Source: Syntrophaceae bacterium
GTDB taxonomy: Bacteria; Desulfobacterota; SM23-61
DNA: 12,473 bases
NCBI GenBank assembly: GCA_003154025.1
Contig: PMCE01000118.1
Span: 1,514 to 13,986, forward strand
Direction of reading: 5' to 3'
Positions 1 to 5,931 of this stretch are shown piece by piece. A program made the position numbers and the translations under genes. The notes under the pieces are model-generated. The model was not told the origin of the DNA, did no database searches, and saw nothing but the letters and a program-made list of their open reading frames with translations. How positions within the stretch are numbered: the first letter of the stretch is position 1; each line of letters starts with the position of its first letter.

Positions 1-170
1 TCCGACTCCACCCGGATGAACTTGGCCTTCAGCCGCCCGTCGGCCACGATCTCCGAGAGCTCCTCCACGATGGTGGTCTGGGGAGTGATGGGGTAGGCGG
101 AGATGACCTCGGCCCGGCAGAGCATGACCCCCAGCGAGATGGCTGAATTTCCGGTGAGCAGTTTTCTCAT
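1..170 (-). CDS. porA: 2-oxoacid:ferredoxin oxidoreductase alpha subunit, N-terminal part (cut by window edge)
   Basis: Only the first 56 residues are inside the window. They contain YPITPQT at residues 26-32, the signature of the pyrimidine-binding alpha domain of pyruvate and related 2-oxoacid:ferredoxin oxidoreductases. With a TPP-binding beta subunit, presumably encoded beyond the left edge, this subunit would decarboxylate a 2-oxoacid to an acyl-CoA and reduce ferredoxin in the cytoplasm. The ATG (168-170) overlaps the TGA of the upstream gene in an ATGA arrangement, so the two are probably translationally coupled. The family is clear. The substrate (pyruvate, 2-oxoglutarate, branched-chain 2-oxoacid, phenylglyoxylate) cannot be decided from this fragment, so the symbol is generic. 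Confidence 0.85.
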   Translation of the reverse strand, partial: MRKLLTGNSAISLGVMLCRAEVISAYPITPQTTIVEELSEIVADGRLKAKFIRVES

Positions 171-1960
171 TTCTTCACCTCGATCGAGATGGCCCCGCGG
201 GGGCATTCCTCCACGCAGATGCAGCATCCCTTGCAGTAATCATAATTGATCTCGTACCCCTGCCGGTCCGGCCGCGCCGAGATCGCCAGGTCGGGGCAGA
301 AGAGGAAACAGTTGTCGCAGAGATTACAGACGCCGCAGTTGAAACAGCGCTGGGCTTCGGAGAGAGCCGAAGCCTGGGGGAGACCCGCGGTGATCTCGGA
401 GAATTCTCTGGTGCGCTGATCCGCGGGAAGCCGGTCTTTGGGCTTGCGGCTGCGGCGCGGGAAGTAGGCCGTGTTCAGCTCCGGGAATTTCACCACTTCC
501 CGGGCCATCCCGTCGGACCCTCCGCTCCGGTACCGGGCCATGGAAACGCTTCCCTTTTCTCCCCAGCGCGCCAGACGGACCGCCTCGGCCGCGTTCTTCC
601 CTTGAAGGGTGGCGTCGATGGCCATGGCCGCTTTTTTCCCCGAGCCAATGGCGTAGGAAACCGTCCGGGGCTGGGCCACGATGTCGCCCCCGGCAAAAAC
701 CTTGGCGAGGGCCGTGGCTCCGGCTTCATCCACGGGGACCGCGGCCTTGGATTGTTGGAGTTCCCGCGGGAGGAAGGACAGGTCGGGAGCTTCCCCGATG
801 GCCGAGATCACGGAATCGACGGGAAGGGTGAATTCGGAATTCTCAATGGGACGAGGCTCTCGGCGCCCGTCTTTTCCCGGAGGGCCGAGGATATTCTTTA
901 TGCATTCGACCCCCTTGACCTTGCCGTTTTCGGTCAAGACCTTCACCGGAGAACTCAAGAAGATGAACTCGATCTGCTCTTCTTCCGCCTCGGAGATTTC
1001 CTCCTCCCAAGCGGGCATCTCTTCCTTGGTTCGCCGGTAGATGACCAGGGGTTTGGCCCCCAGGCGCAGGGCCGAACGGGCCGCGTCCATGGCCGTGTTT
1101 CCCCCGCCGACGATGGCCACCCGCCGGCCCAGGTCGACTGTCTCCCCGGAATTGACTTTTCGCAGGAAAGTGACCCCGGACATGACCCCGGAGGCATCCT
1201 CTCCGGGGACCCTCAGGGGCAAACTTCTCCAGGCCCCGGCGGCCACGAAGACGGCATCGTATTTTTTGAGTTCATCCCATTTCACATCCTTGCCTACCTG
1301 GCAGTTCGGCCTGGATTCCACGCCCAGGGCCAATATCTGACCGATCTCCTGGTCAAGAATATCTTTGGGAAGCCGGTAAGCGGGAATCCCGTAGCGAAGC
1401 ATTCCACCCAACTGGGGGAGAGCTTCGAAGAGGGTGACTCCATAACCCATGGAAGCCAAATGATAGGCGCAGGAAAGGCCGGCCGGCCCGGAGCCGATGA
1501 CGGCAACTTTTTCCCCTTTCTTCTCCGCCGGGGGAGAGTAGCGTTTCCCTGCCCGGAAGGCATAATCTCCGACGAAGCGTTCCAGGGCGTTGATGGCCGC
1601 GGGTTCGTCATACTCTCTGCGGTTGCAGGAACCCTCGCAGGGATGGAAACAGACGCGCCCGCAGACCCGGGGAAGGGGATTCTCCAGGGTGATTTTTTCC
1701 CAGGCCCCGATGTAATCCTCCTGCCCGGAGAGAACCATGGCTGCCTCCACGTTTTCGCCCGCCGGACAGGCTTCATTGCAGGGGGCCAGCTTGTTCTGGT
1801 AGGCGGGAGTCAGGTAACGCCAAGTCCCCGTCTTCGTGGCCAGCGTTCCCTCGAAAGAAAGGGACATGGGGGGGAGATAAGGTTTCGAAAGGGCGGGCTT
1901 CCTGGGTCGAGCCGCCGGCTTTTTCAACGGGACTTTTTTCTTGACCGGTTTCTTCTTCAT
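167..1960 (-). CDS. GltD-like FAD/NAD(P) oxidoreductase fused to PorD-like 2x[4Fe-4S] ferredoxin domain
   Basis: A 597-residue electron-transfer subunit of the 2-oxoacid oxidoreductase operon. Starting from the ATG at 1960, the order is a Lys/Arg/Pro-rich tail (about 1-27), an N-terminal Fe-S region with Cys at about 61, 65, 100, 104, 108 and 112 as in glutamate synthase small subunits, an FAD-binding GSGPAG (156-161), an NAD(P)-binding GGGNTA (285-290), a second FAD motif FAGGD (about 423-427), and a C-terminal ferredoxin. The ferredoxin shows Cys 545/548/551/555 and 576/579/582/586 (two CxxCxxCxxxCP motifs), plus an extra CxxC at 539/542. A TTG at 1966 is also in frame, but CCAGGAG (1967-1973) abuts it and sits six bases before the ATG, so the ATG is preferred. 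Inference: it passes electrons between ferredoxin and NAD(P)H. The 69-base gap to the gamma gene and the ATGA overlap with the alpha gene support one transcript. Confidence 0.88.
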   Translation of the reverse strand: MKKKPVKKKVPLKKPAARPRKPALSKPYLPPMSLSFEGTLATKTGTWRYLTPAYQNKLAPCNEACPAGENVEAAMVLSGQEDYIGAWEKITLENPLPRVCGRVCFHPCEGSCNRREYDEPAAINALERFVGDYAFRAGKRYSPPAEKKGEKVAVIGSGPAGLSCAYHLASMGYGVTLFEALPQLGGMLRYGIPAYRLPKDILDQEIGQILALGVESRPNCQVGKDVKWDELKKYDAVFVAAGAWRSLPLRVPGEDASGVMSGVTFLRKVNSGETVDLGRRVAIVGGGNTAMDAARSALRLGAKPLVIYRRTKEEMPAWEEEISEAEEEQIEFIFLSSPVKVLTENGKVKGVECIKNILGPPGKDGRREPRPIENSEFTLPVDSVISAIGEAPDLSFLPRELQQSKAAVPVDEAGATALAKVFAGGDIVAQPRTVSYAIGSGKKAAMAIDATLQGKNAAEAVRLARWGEKGSVSMARYRSGGSDGMAREVVKFPELNTAYFPRRSRKPKDRLPADQRTREFSEITAGLPQASALSEAQRCFNCGVCNLCDNCFLFCPDLAISARPDRQGYEINYDYCKGCCICVEECPRGAISIEVKK

Positions 1961-1991
1961 TTTCAACTCCTGGTATCAAGTCCGAAACTCA

Positions 1992-2020
1992 GTAGAGGCG
2001 ACCCGGCGGGTCGCCCCTAC
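1992..2020. repeat. Palindromic GTAG-GGGC family repeat, copy 1 (inside the oxidoreductase operon)
   Basis: The left arm GTAGAGGCGACCC and right arm GGGTCGCCCCTAC flank a GGC loop. Twelve of 13 positions pair, with one A/C mismatch. It fills most of the 69-base gap between the gamma-subunit gene and the GltD-like gene. It belongs to the same family as the copies at 5825, 9465, 10016 and 10066. The pentamer AAACT occurs on both sides (1985-1989 and 2021-2025), which could be a target duplication or chance. Confidence 0.85.
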
Positions 2021-2035
2021 AAACTTCGAACGAAA

Positions 2036-2584
2036 CTATGCAGCCGCCTGGTCAAAAGCCGCTTGGGCCGCGGCCGCGTTGGCCTCGGGTTTGGAGGGGA
2101 CGTACTCCTTGATCCCCTCGAGGACCGCTTTCAATCCCACCAGCCCGGTCGTTTTGGAGAAGGCTCCCAGGATGACCGTGTTCACCACGGGAGCCGTAGC
2201 CGTGCCCAGTCCGTTTTCCGAGGCAATCCGATTGGCGTCCACCGTGGCCACGCGGAATCTTTGGTACTCCGGAAAATCAGAAGGGGGCTTGGGGGAGTTG
2301 ATCAGAATCCATCCTCCCTCTTTGAGTCCGGCGGTTACGTCGACCAGGGCGAGGATGGGCTCATCCAGGACCACCACATGGTCCGGCTCATAGACCATGG
2401 ACCGGCGGGTAATTGCTTTCTGATCGAACCGGGTGAAGGCCATAACCGGGGCTCCCCGTCTCTCGGCGCCGAAGGCGGGAAATGCCTGGGCGAATTTCCC
2501 CTCTTTGAAGAGCGCCGAGGCCAGGATCTTGGAGGCGATGACCGCCCCCTGTCCGCCCCTTCCATGGAAACGAATCTCGATCAT
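2036..2584 (-). CDS. porC: 2-oxoacid:acceptor oxidoreductase gamma subunit
   Basis: A 182-residue protein, the usual length of a stand-alone gamma subunit. It opens with HGRGGQGAV (residues 7-15), the glycine-rich start typical of the gamma (catalytic) domain of pyruvate/2-oxoacid ferredoxin oxidoreductases, followed by [11 protein letters not shown]. The domain helps bind CoA and completes the alpha-beta-gamma-delta enzyme that oxidatively decarboxylates 2-oxoacids. The ATG at 2584 follows a strong Shine-Dalgarno GAGGAGG (2590-2596 on the minus strand), so it is probably the first gene of the minus-strand operon. The delta ferredoxin function is supplied by the fused gene downstream. The last 20 residues are Ala-rich. 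Family assignment is firm; substrate is unknown. A related gene order occurs with phenylglyoxylate dehydrogenase, which also has a flavoprotein subunit. Confidence 0.88.
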
Positions 2585-2729
2585 TTTTTCCTCCTCAGAG
2601 ACTTGAGGATTTTAGATTCTTCTTCTGATCTCCTCCCGGCCCCCCAAGGTTAGGGAACCGGGACAAACCCCGGGGCAAATGGCTATAGCCAAAACCCGGG
2701 AAAGAGGATATGATAACCATGGATTCAGG

Positions 2730-2859
2730 ATGAGCCCTCGGAAGCCTGACGATCGAGAAGCTCATGAGTCAGGAGGTCCACGGATAGATCCTCAGGAGAG
2801 ATCAGCGAGGCTGAAGGGTTGCAATATCCCTACAGAACCTAGTTCAGTATTACACTGAA
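2730..2859 (+). promoter_or_regulatory. Candidate structured 5' leader (riboswitch-like or sRNA), pseudoknot plus antiterminator-like helix
   Basis: A hairpin forms from ATGAGC (2730-2735) with GCTCAT (2760-2765), extended inward by CTCG (2737-2740) with CGAG (2754-2757). Its 13-base loop contains CCTGAC (2745-2750), which can pair with GTCAGG (2768-2773) just downstream, making a pseudoknot. A small hairpin TCAGC-GAG-GCTGA follows (2802-2814). Then comes a long imperfect helix: GCAAT/ATTGC (2821-2825 with 2875-2879), ATCCCT/AGGGAT (2826-2831 with 2863-2868) and TTCAGT/ACTGAA (2843-2848 with 2854-2859). I do not recognise a known riboswitch class: no T-box, SAM, TPP or FMN core was seen. The pairings are seen by eye; the function is inference. 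Confidence 0.4.
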
Positions 2860-2907
2860 AAAAGGGATCTGTCAATTGCCGTAAGGCACTGCTCCCCGAT
2901 CCTTTTT
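2860..2907 (+). terminator. Candidate intrinsic terminator, mutually exclusive with the upstream helix
   Basis: AAAAGGGATC (2860-2869) can pair with GATCCTTTTT (2898-2907) over ten positions, one of them a G-T wobble. The loop contains a small TGCC-GTAA-GGCA hairpin (2877-2888, GNRA-type loop). The T run ends the structure. AGGGAT is shared with the helix that uses 2826-2831, so the two folds compete, as in transcription attenuators. The loop is long for a terminator and the inverted repeat would also look terminator-like on the minus strand, so confidence is modest. Confidence 0.35.
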
Positions 2908-3073
2908 CGTAATCAACAAGCATGGAATATTCGAATTTTTTCGGGTCCCGAGAAGAACCGCTGAGGATTCGGAGAGGGCGATTATTTTTGCTGCGGGAGC
3001 ACAGGAAAGAAGAGACGGCGGGGCGAAGATTCAGCGGTTCATCGCGGAGTGAAATTTTAAGGGAATTCAGAAG

Positions 3074-3102
3074 GGTTCCTTCTCCGGCAGGAGGAAGGAA
3101 TC
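3074..3102 (+). other. Stable hairpin upstream of the dehydrogenase remnant
   Basis: GGTTCCTTCTCC (3074-3085) pairs with GGAGGAAGGAATC (3090-3102) around a GGCA loop, with one bulged G and one G-T wobble. It ends about ten bases before the Shine-Dalgarno AGAGGAGG at 3113-3120. It may be a leftover leader element of the deleted gene, or may stabilise the mRNA. No T run follows, so it is not a terminator on the plus strand. Confidence 0.5.
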
Positions 3103-3127
3103 TCAGACATTCAGAGGAGGATTAGCC

Positions 3128-3257
3128 GTGAAGTGGATCGGCTTTGCGGGGCTTGGCTTGATGGGAAGCCCATGGCCTTCTCCTGGAGGACCATACGGCC
3201 ATGCTGAAGGTCCTGGAGAAGATGTCCAACACCGAGGTCCGGCCGGGGGAAAAATAG
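3128..3257 (+). pseudogene. Internally deleted remnant of a 3-hydroxyisobutyrate dehydrogenase-family gene
   Basis: A GTG at 3128 stands seven bases after a strong Shine-Dalgarno (AGAGGAGG, 3113-3120). It opens MKWIGFAGLGLMGSP, the N-terminal Rossmann motif (GxGxMGxP) of beta-hydroxyacid dehydrogenases such as 3-hydroxyisobutyrate dehydrogenase or tartronate semialdehyde reductase. From about 3168 the +1 frame reads AHGLLLEDHTAMLKVLEKM and ends ...EVRPGEK at the TAG (3255-3257), which looks like the C-terminal helix of the same family. The roughly 240 residues between are missing, and the ends are joined out of frame at CCCATGGC. That sequence fits both the expected N-terminal GSPMA coding sequence and the C-terminal frame, suggesting deletion through short homology. 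The product would be a non-functional peptide. The dehydratase gene follows 40 bases later. Confidence 0.75.
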
Positions 3258-3297
3258 CTTCCAGCGATCAGCTTTCAGCTAACAAGTAAGGAAAATT

Positions 3298-5019
3298 ATG
3301 AAACAGAAGAGCGGCAAGATTCGGGAAGATTGGTTGCAGCTCGACACCCTGTGCTGCGGTATGGACTGGGACGAAGCGGACCTGAAAAAGCCGCAGATCC
3401 TGGTGGAAGATGTGTGGGGCGACAGCCACCCCGGCAGCGTCCATCTCGACGGTCTGGCCCGGGAAGCCTCCATCGGGGTCTTCCAGGAGGGCGGAAAACC
3501 GGCCCGCTTCCACGGAACCGACATTTGTGACGGATGGGCCATGCTCCACAGCGGAATGAATTTTATCCTGCCCTCCCGGGAGGTCCTTTGTGACCTGGTG
3601 GAGGTCCATGGGCGGGTGATTCCCTGGGACGGGATGGTGGCGATCTCCTCCTGCGACAAGTCCGTTCCGGCCCACCTGATGGCCATGGCCCGGCTGAACC
3701 TTCCGGCGATTCACATCCCCGGGGGAAGCAACCGGGTAGGGCCCGACATGTCCCACAGCCTCCTGGTGGGAGAGACCGCCACCCGGTGGCGACGGGGAGA
3801 AGATGTTTCCCGGCAGGTGCGGGATTACCAGCTTTCCGGATGTCCGGGGGCCGGGGCCTGCCAGTTCATGGGGACGGCGAGCACCATGCAGTGCATGTCC
3901 GAAGCTTTGGGCATGGCCCTGCCCGGGGCCGCTCTCACCCCCGCGAGCCTCACGGCCATCGGCCGCTTGTCCCGTCAATCCGGCCGCCAGATCATGGAAC
4001 TGGCGAAGAGAGGAATCAAAGCATCGGACATCCTGACGAAGGAAGCTTTGGAGAACGCCATCAAAGTCCACGCGGCCATCAGCGGGTCCACGAATGCCCT
4101 CCTTCATCTTCCGGCGGTGGCCCATGAGCTGGGAATCCGGATCGACGCCGAGCTGTTTGACCGCTACAACCGGGAGATTCCCTACCTGGCCAACGTCCAA
4201 CCCTCGGGCGAGTACGTGAACGAGCTCTTCTGGTACGCCGGAGGGATTCCGAGAATCCAGATGGAACTCCGGGACCTGCTGGATTTAAAAGTCCTGACCG
4301 TAACGGGAAAGACCCTGGGAGAGAATCTGCGCCAGGTTGAGAAGGAAGGGTTCTTCCGCAGGGGAGAGGGATACCTGGCTAATTATAAACTCAAGAGGGA
4401 AGAGGTCATTCGCAAGGTAAAGGATAGCAAAGCCTACGGGTCCATCGCCGTCCTGAAGGGCAACATCGCACCCGAGGGCTCGGTGGTCAAATACGCGGCC
4501 GTGGCGCCGGAGATGCGGACCCACGAAGGGCCGGCCCGGGTCTTCGACCGGGAGGAGCCTGCCCATGAAGCCATCCTTCGAGGAAAGATCAAACCCGGAT
4601 CGGTGATCGTCATCCGCTACGAAGGCCCCCGGGGAAGCGGGATGCCCGAGATCCTGGCTACCACGGAAGCATTGGTAACCAACCCCGATCTTCATGACAC
4701 GGCGATCGTGACCGATGGAAGGTTTTCCGGAGCCACCCGAGGCCCGTGCATCGGCCATGTTTCGCCCGAAGCCGCCCAGGGCGGCCCCATCGCCCTGGTG
4801 GAAGACGGAGACCTGATCCGCATCGATATCCCCAAAAGAGTTCTCTCCGTCGTGGGAATCAAGGGGAAGAAGATGGACCCCCGGGCGGTCCAGGAGGTCC
4901 TCGAAGAACGGAAAAAAAGATGGAAGTGTCCCCAGCTCAAGCATCCTGCGGGAATTCTCCGCCGCTATGCCACCCAGGCGGTATCGGCCATGAAGGGGGC
5001 TTATCTTCTGGGGGAGTGA
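3298..5019 (+). CDS. IlvD/Edd-family dehydratase (dihydroxy-acid or sugar-acid dehydratase-like)
   Basis: The 573-residue length fits IlvD-type enzymes, which remove water from 2,3-dihydroxy acids to give 2-oxo acids, using an Fe-S cluster and Mg2+. Visible family motifs are SREV (93-96), SSCDK (117-121, cluster Cys119 and the Lys that is carbamylated in relatives), GAGACQFMGTASTM (184-197, cluster Cys188), RYEGPRGSGMPE (440-451) and TDGRFSGATRG (472-482, with the conserved Ser477). The first cluster cysteine, normally in a (N/T)PCxxH motif, is replaced here: residues 44-49 read HPGSVH, so Gly46 stands where Cys is expected. Cys77 replaces the usual Ser before Asp78, and Cys19-Cys20 lie nearby. 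The ATG follows TAAGGA by five bases. The substrate is open: branched-chain biosynthesis is possible, but the neighbours suggest an organic-acid catabolic enzyme. Databases would probably label it dihydroxy-acid dehydratase. Confidence 0.85.
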   Translation: MKQKSGKIREDWLQLDTLCCGMDWDEADLKKPQILVEDVWGDSHPGSVHLDGLAREASIGVFQEGGKPARFHGTDICDGWAMLHSGMNFILPSREVLCDLVEVHGRVIPWDGMVAISSCDKSVPAHLMAMARLNLPAIHIPGGSNRVGPDMSHSLLVGETATRWRRGEDVSRQVRDYQLSGCPGAGACQFMGTASTMQCMSEALGMALPGAALTPASLTAIGRLSRQSGRQIMELAKRGIKASDILTKEALENAIKVHAAISGSTNALLHLPAVAHELGIRIDAELFDRYNREIPYLANVQPSGEYVNELFWYAGGIPRIQMELRDLLDLKVLTVTGKTLGENLRQVEKEGFFRRGEGYLANYKLKREEVIRKVKDSKAYGSIAVLKGNIAPEGSVVKYAAVAPEMRTHEGPARVFDREEPAHEAILRGKIKPGSVIVIRYEGPRGSGMPEILATTEALVTNPDLHDTAIVTDGRFSGATRGPCIGHVSPEAAQGGPIALVEDGDLIRIDIPKRVLSVVGIKGKKMDPRAVQEVLEERKKRWKCPQLKHPAGILRRYATQAVSAMKGAYLLGE

Positions 5020-5034
5020 AAACGGGCGAAATAC

Positions 5035-5061
5035 AGTGAAAGTGCAAGTGCAAGTGAAAGT
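5035..5061. repeat. Hexamer tandem repeat AGTGMA x4
   Basis: Four consecutive hexamers AGTGAA, AGTGCA, AGTGCA, AGTGAA plus a trailing AGT, starting 16 bases after the dehydratase stop. No coding role is visible. A related AAGTGC-based repeat lies at 9277-9308, also just after a stop codon. Confidence 0.7.
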
Positions 5062-5154
5062 CGATCTCTATATTTCCTTGCCCTCTGCGAAATCTGCGGA
5101 TACACAGTTTCGAATTTTCATAATTTCCCGAAGGGAAAAAAAGGAGAGAAAAAG

Positions 5155-5811
5155 ATGGTTGATTGGAAGGAACTTTCTGAATTGGTCAAGACCCGCCGTT
5201 CCATCCGTAGATTCCAGGACAAACCCGTCCCGGAGGATATTCTGATCAAGGCCCTGGAATTGGCCACCTGGGCGCCCAACAGCGGAAATCAACAGTCCTG
5301 GAGATTCTGGATTGTCACCAATAAGGTTCTGATCCAGAAAATGGGGGATGCGGTAAAGGGCAAGACCGACCTCATGGCCTCCTGGCCGGAAGCCAAGCAG
5401 TTCGGGGAAACCGTGGCGAGGTGGCGGAAGACCTCCGACTTCTTCCGGGGGGCACCGGCCTGCATCGTTGTCCTCATGGGGAGATACTCCAGCATCGCCG
5501 ACCAAATCTTGCACGCCCGGGGAGAGACGGACCCCGTAGCCCGGGAAATCCACGCCTTCCGCGATATGGGAGCCTCCTGCCTGCAGACGGTAGCCTCGGC
5601 CAGCGCTTACATCTGCCTCTTCCTGCATTATTTCGGGCTGGGCACAACCTGGATGGCCGGGCCGATTCAGGCCAAGAAGGAGGTCGAGAAGCTCCTGAAC
5701 GTGCCTCCGGACTGGGATTTCGTGGCCGTGATCCCGGTGGGATACCCGGCGGAGACCCCTGATTTGCGGCCGAGGAAGCCGGTCCAAGAGGTCATTAAGT
5801 TTTTCCGGTGA
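5155..5811 (+). CDS. Nitroreductase-family FMN-dependent oxidoreductase
   Basis: A 218-residue protein with the FMN phosphate-binding start RRSIRRFQDKPV (residues 14-25), then ATWAPNSGNQQSWRF (37-51), the usual second FMN and dimer-interface segment, and the C-terminal VAVIPVGYP (about 190-198) typical of the family. Members are cytoplasmic homodimers that reduce nitro groups, quinones, enones or flavins with NAD(P)H, so the substrate cannot be read from sequence. Compared with NfsB-type enzymes there is an insert around residues 75-125. The ATG at 5155 has the Shine-Dalgarno AAGGAGAG (5141-5148) at good spacing. It lies 135 bases after the dehydratase on the same strand, so co-transcription is possible but not certain. 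A perfect palindrome follows 13 bases after its stop. Confidence 0.87.
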   Translation: MVDWKELSELVKTRRSIRRFQDKPVPEDILIKALELATWAPNSGNQQSWRFWIVTNKVLIQKMGDAVKGKTDLMASWPEAKQFGETVARWRKTSDFFRGAPACIVVLMGRYSSIADQILHARGETDPVAREIHAFRDMGASCLQTVASASAYICLFLHYFGLGTTWMAGPIQAKKEVEKLLNVPPDWDFVAVIPVGYPAETPDLRPRKPVQEVIKFFR

Positions 5812-5824
5812 TCTATTTAAGAAA

Positions 5825-5849
5825 AGGGGCGGGTTTCAAACCCGCCCCT
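5825..5849. repeat. Palindromic GTAG-GGGC family repeat, copy 2
   Basis: AGGGGCGGGTT and AACCCGCCCCT form an 11-bp perfect stem around TCA. It starts 13 bases after the nitroreductase stop and could stabilise or end that transcript, but no T run follows, so it is not a classical terminator. The right arm continues into TAC as in the other copies. Confidence 0.8.
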
Positions 5850-5931
5850 ACATCGGGAAAAGGACTTAAGCCGGTGCCTTCCCGGACATTTCTCTCCGCT
5901 TTTTCTCTCTCCAAATGAAGCTCAGTCATAA

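Larger units (their letters stand above)
2585..3127. other. Divergent intergenic region upstream of the porC and dehydratase operons
   Basis: No convincing protein-coding gene on either strand. Bases 2590-2596 are the minus-strand Shine-Dalgarno of porC. Bases 2730-2907 hold the structured leader and terminator-like hairpin listed separately. I see nothing distinctive in 2908-3073 apart from a short inverted repeat at 2938-2954 (TCGGG/CCCGA core). A 12-bp hairpin at 3074-3102 precedes the Shine-Dalgarno of the dehydrogenase remnant. Promoters for both divergent units should lie here, but I could not identify a pair of boxes that I trust. Confidence 0.6.

Noticed and set aside
602..2653. A 683-codon open frame on the plus strand
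   Set aside because: It runs antisense through two well-supported oxidoreductase genes and their intergenic palindrome, has no ribosome site and shows no recognisable domain. It is a GC-rich shadow frame.
2730..2773. HDV-like self-cleaving ribozyme suggested by the interlocked helices
   Set aside because: The P3 hairpin and the P4 segment that should separate the strands are absent; only two bases lie between the two closing strands. A simple hairpin-loop pseudoknot fits better.
2922..3125. A 67-residue open frame in the divergent region
   Set aside because: No Shine-Dalgarno before its ATG and a highly charged, low-complexity product with no family resemblance. Kept only as a remark on the layout.
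2585..3297. T-box, SAM, TPP, FMN or cobalamin riboswitch upstream of the dehydratase
   Set aside because: None of the conserved core words of these classes was found. AGTCAGGAGG is only superficially like the end of a cobalamin element, and the rest of that fold is missing.
5825..5849. Intrinsic terminator after the nitroreductase gene
   Set aside because: The stem is perfect but is followed by TACATCGGG rather than a T run, and it belongs to the dispersed palindrome family.
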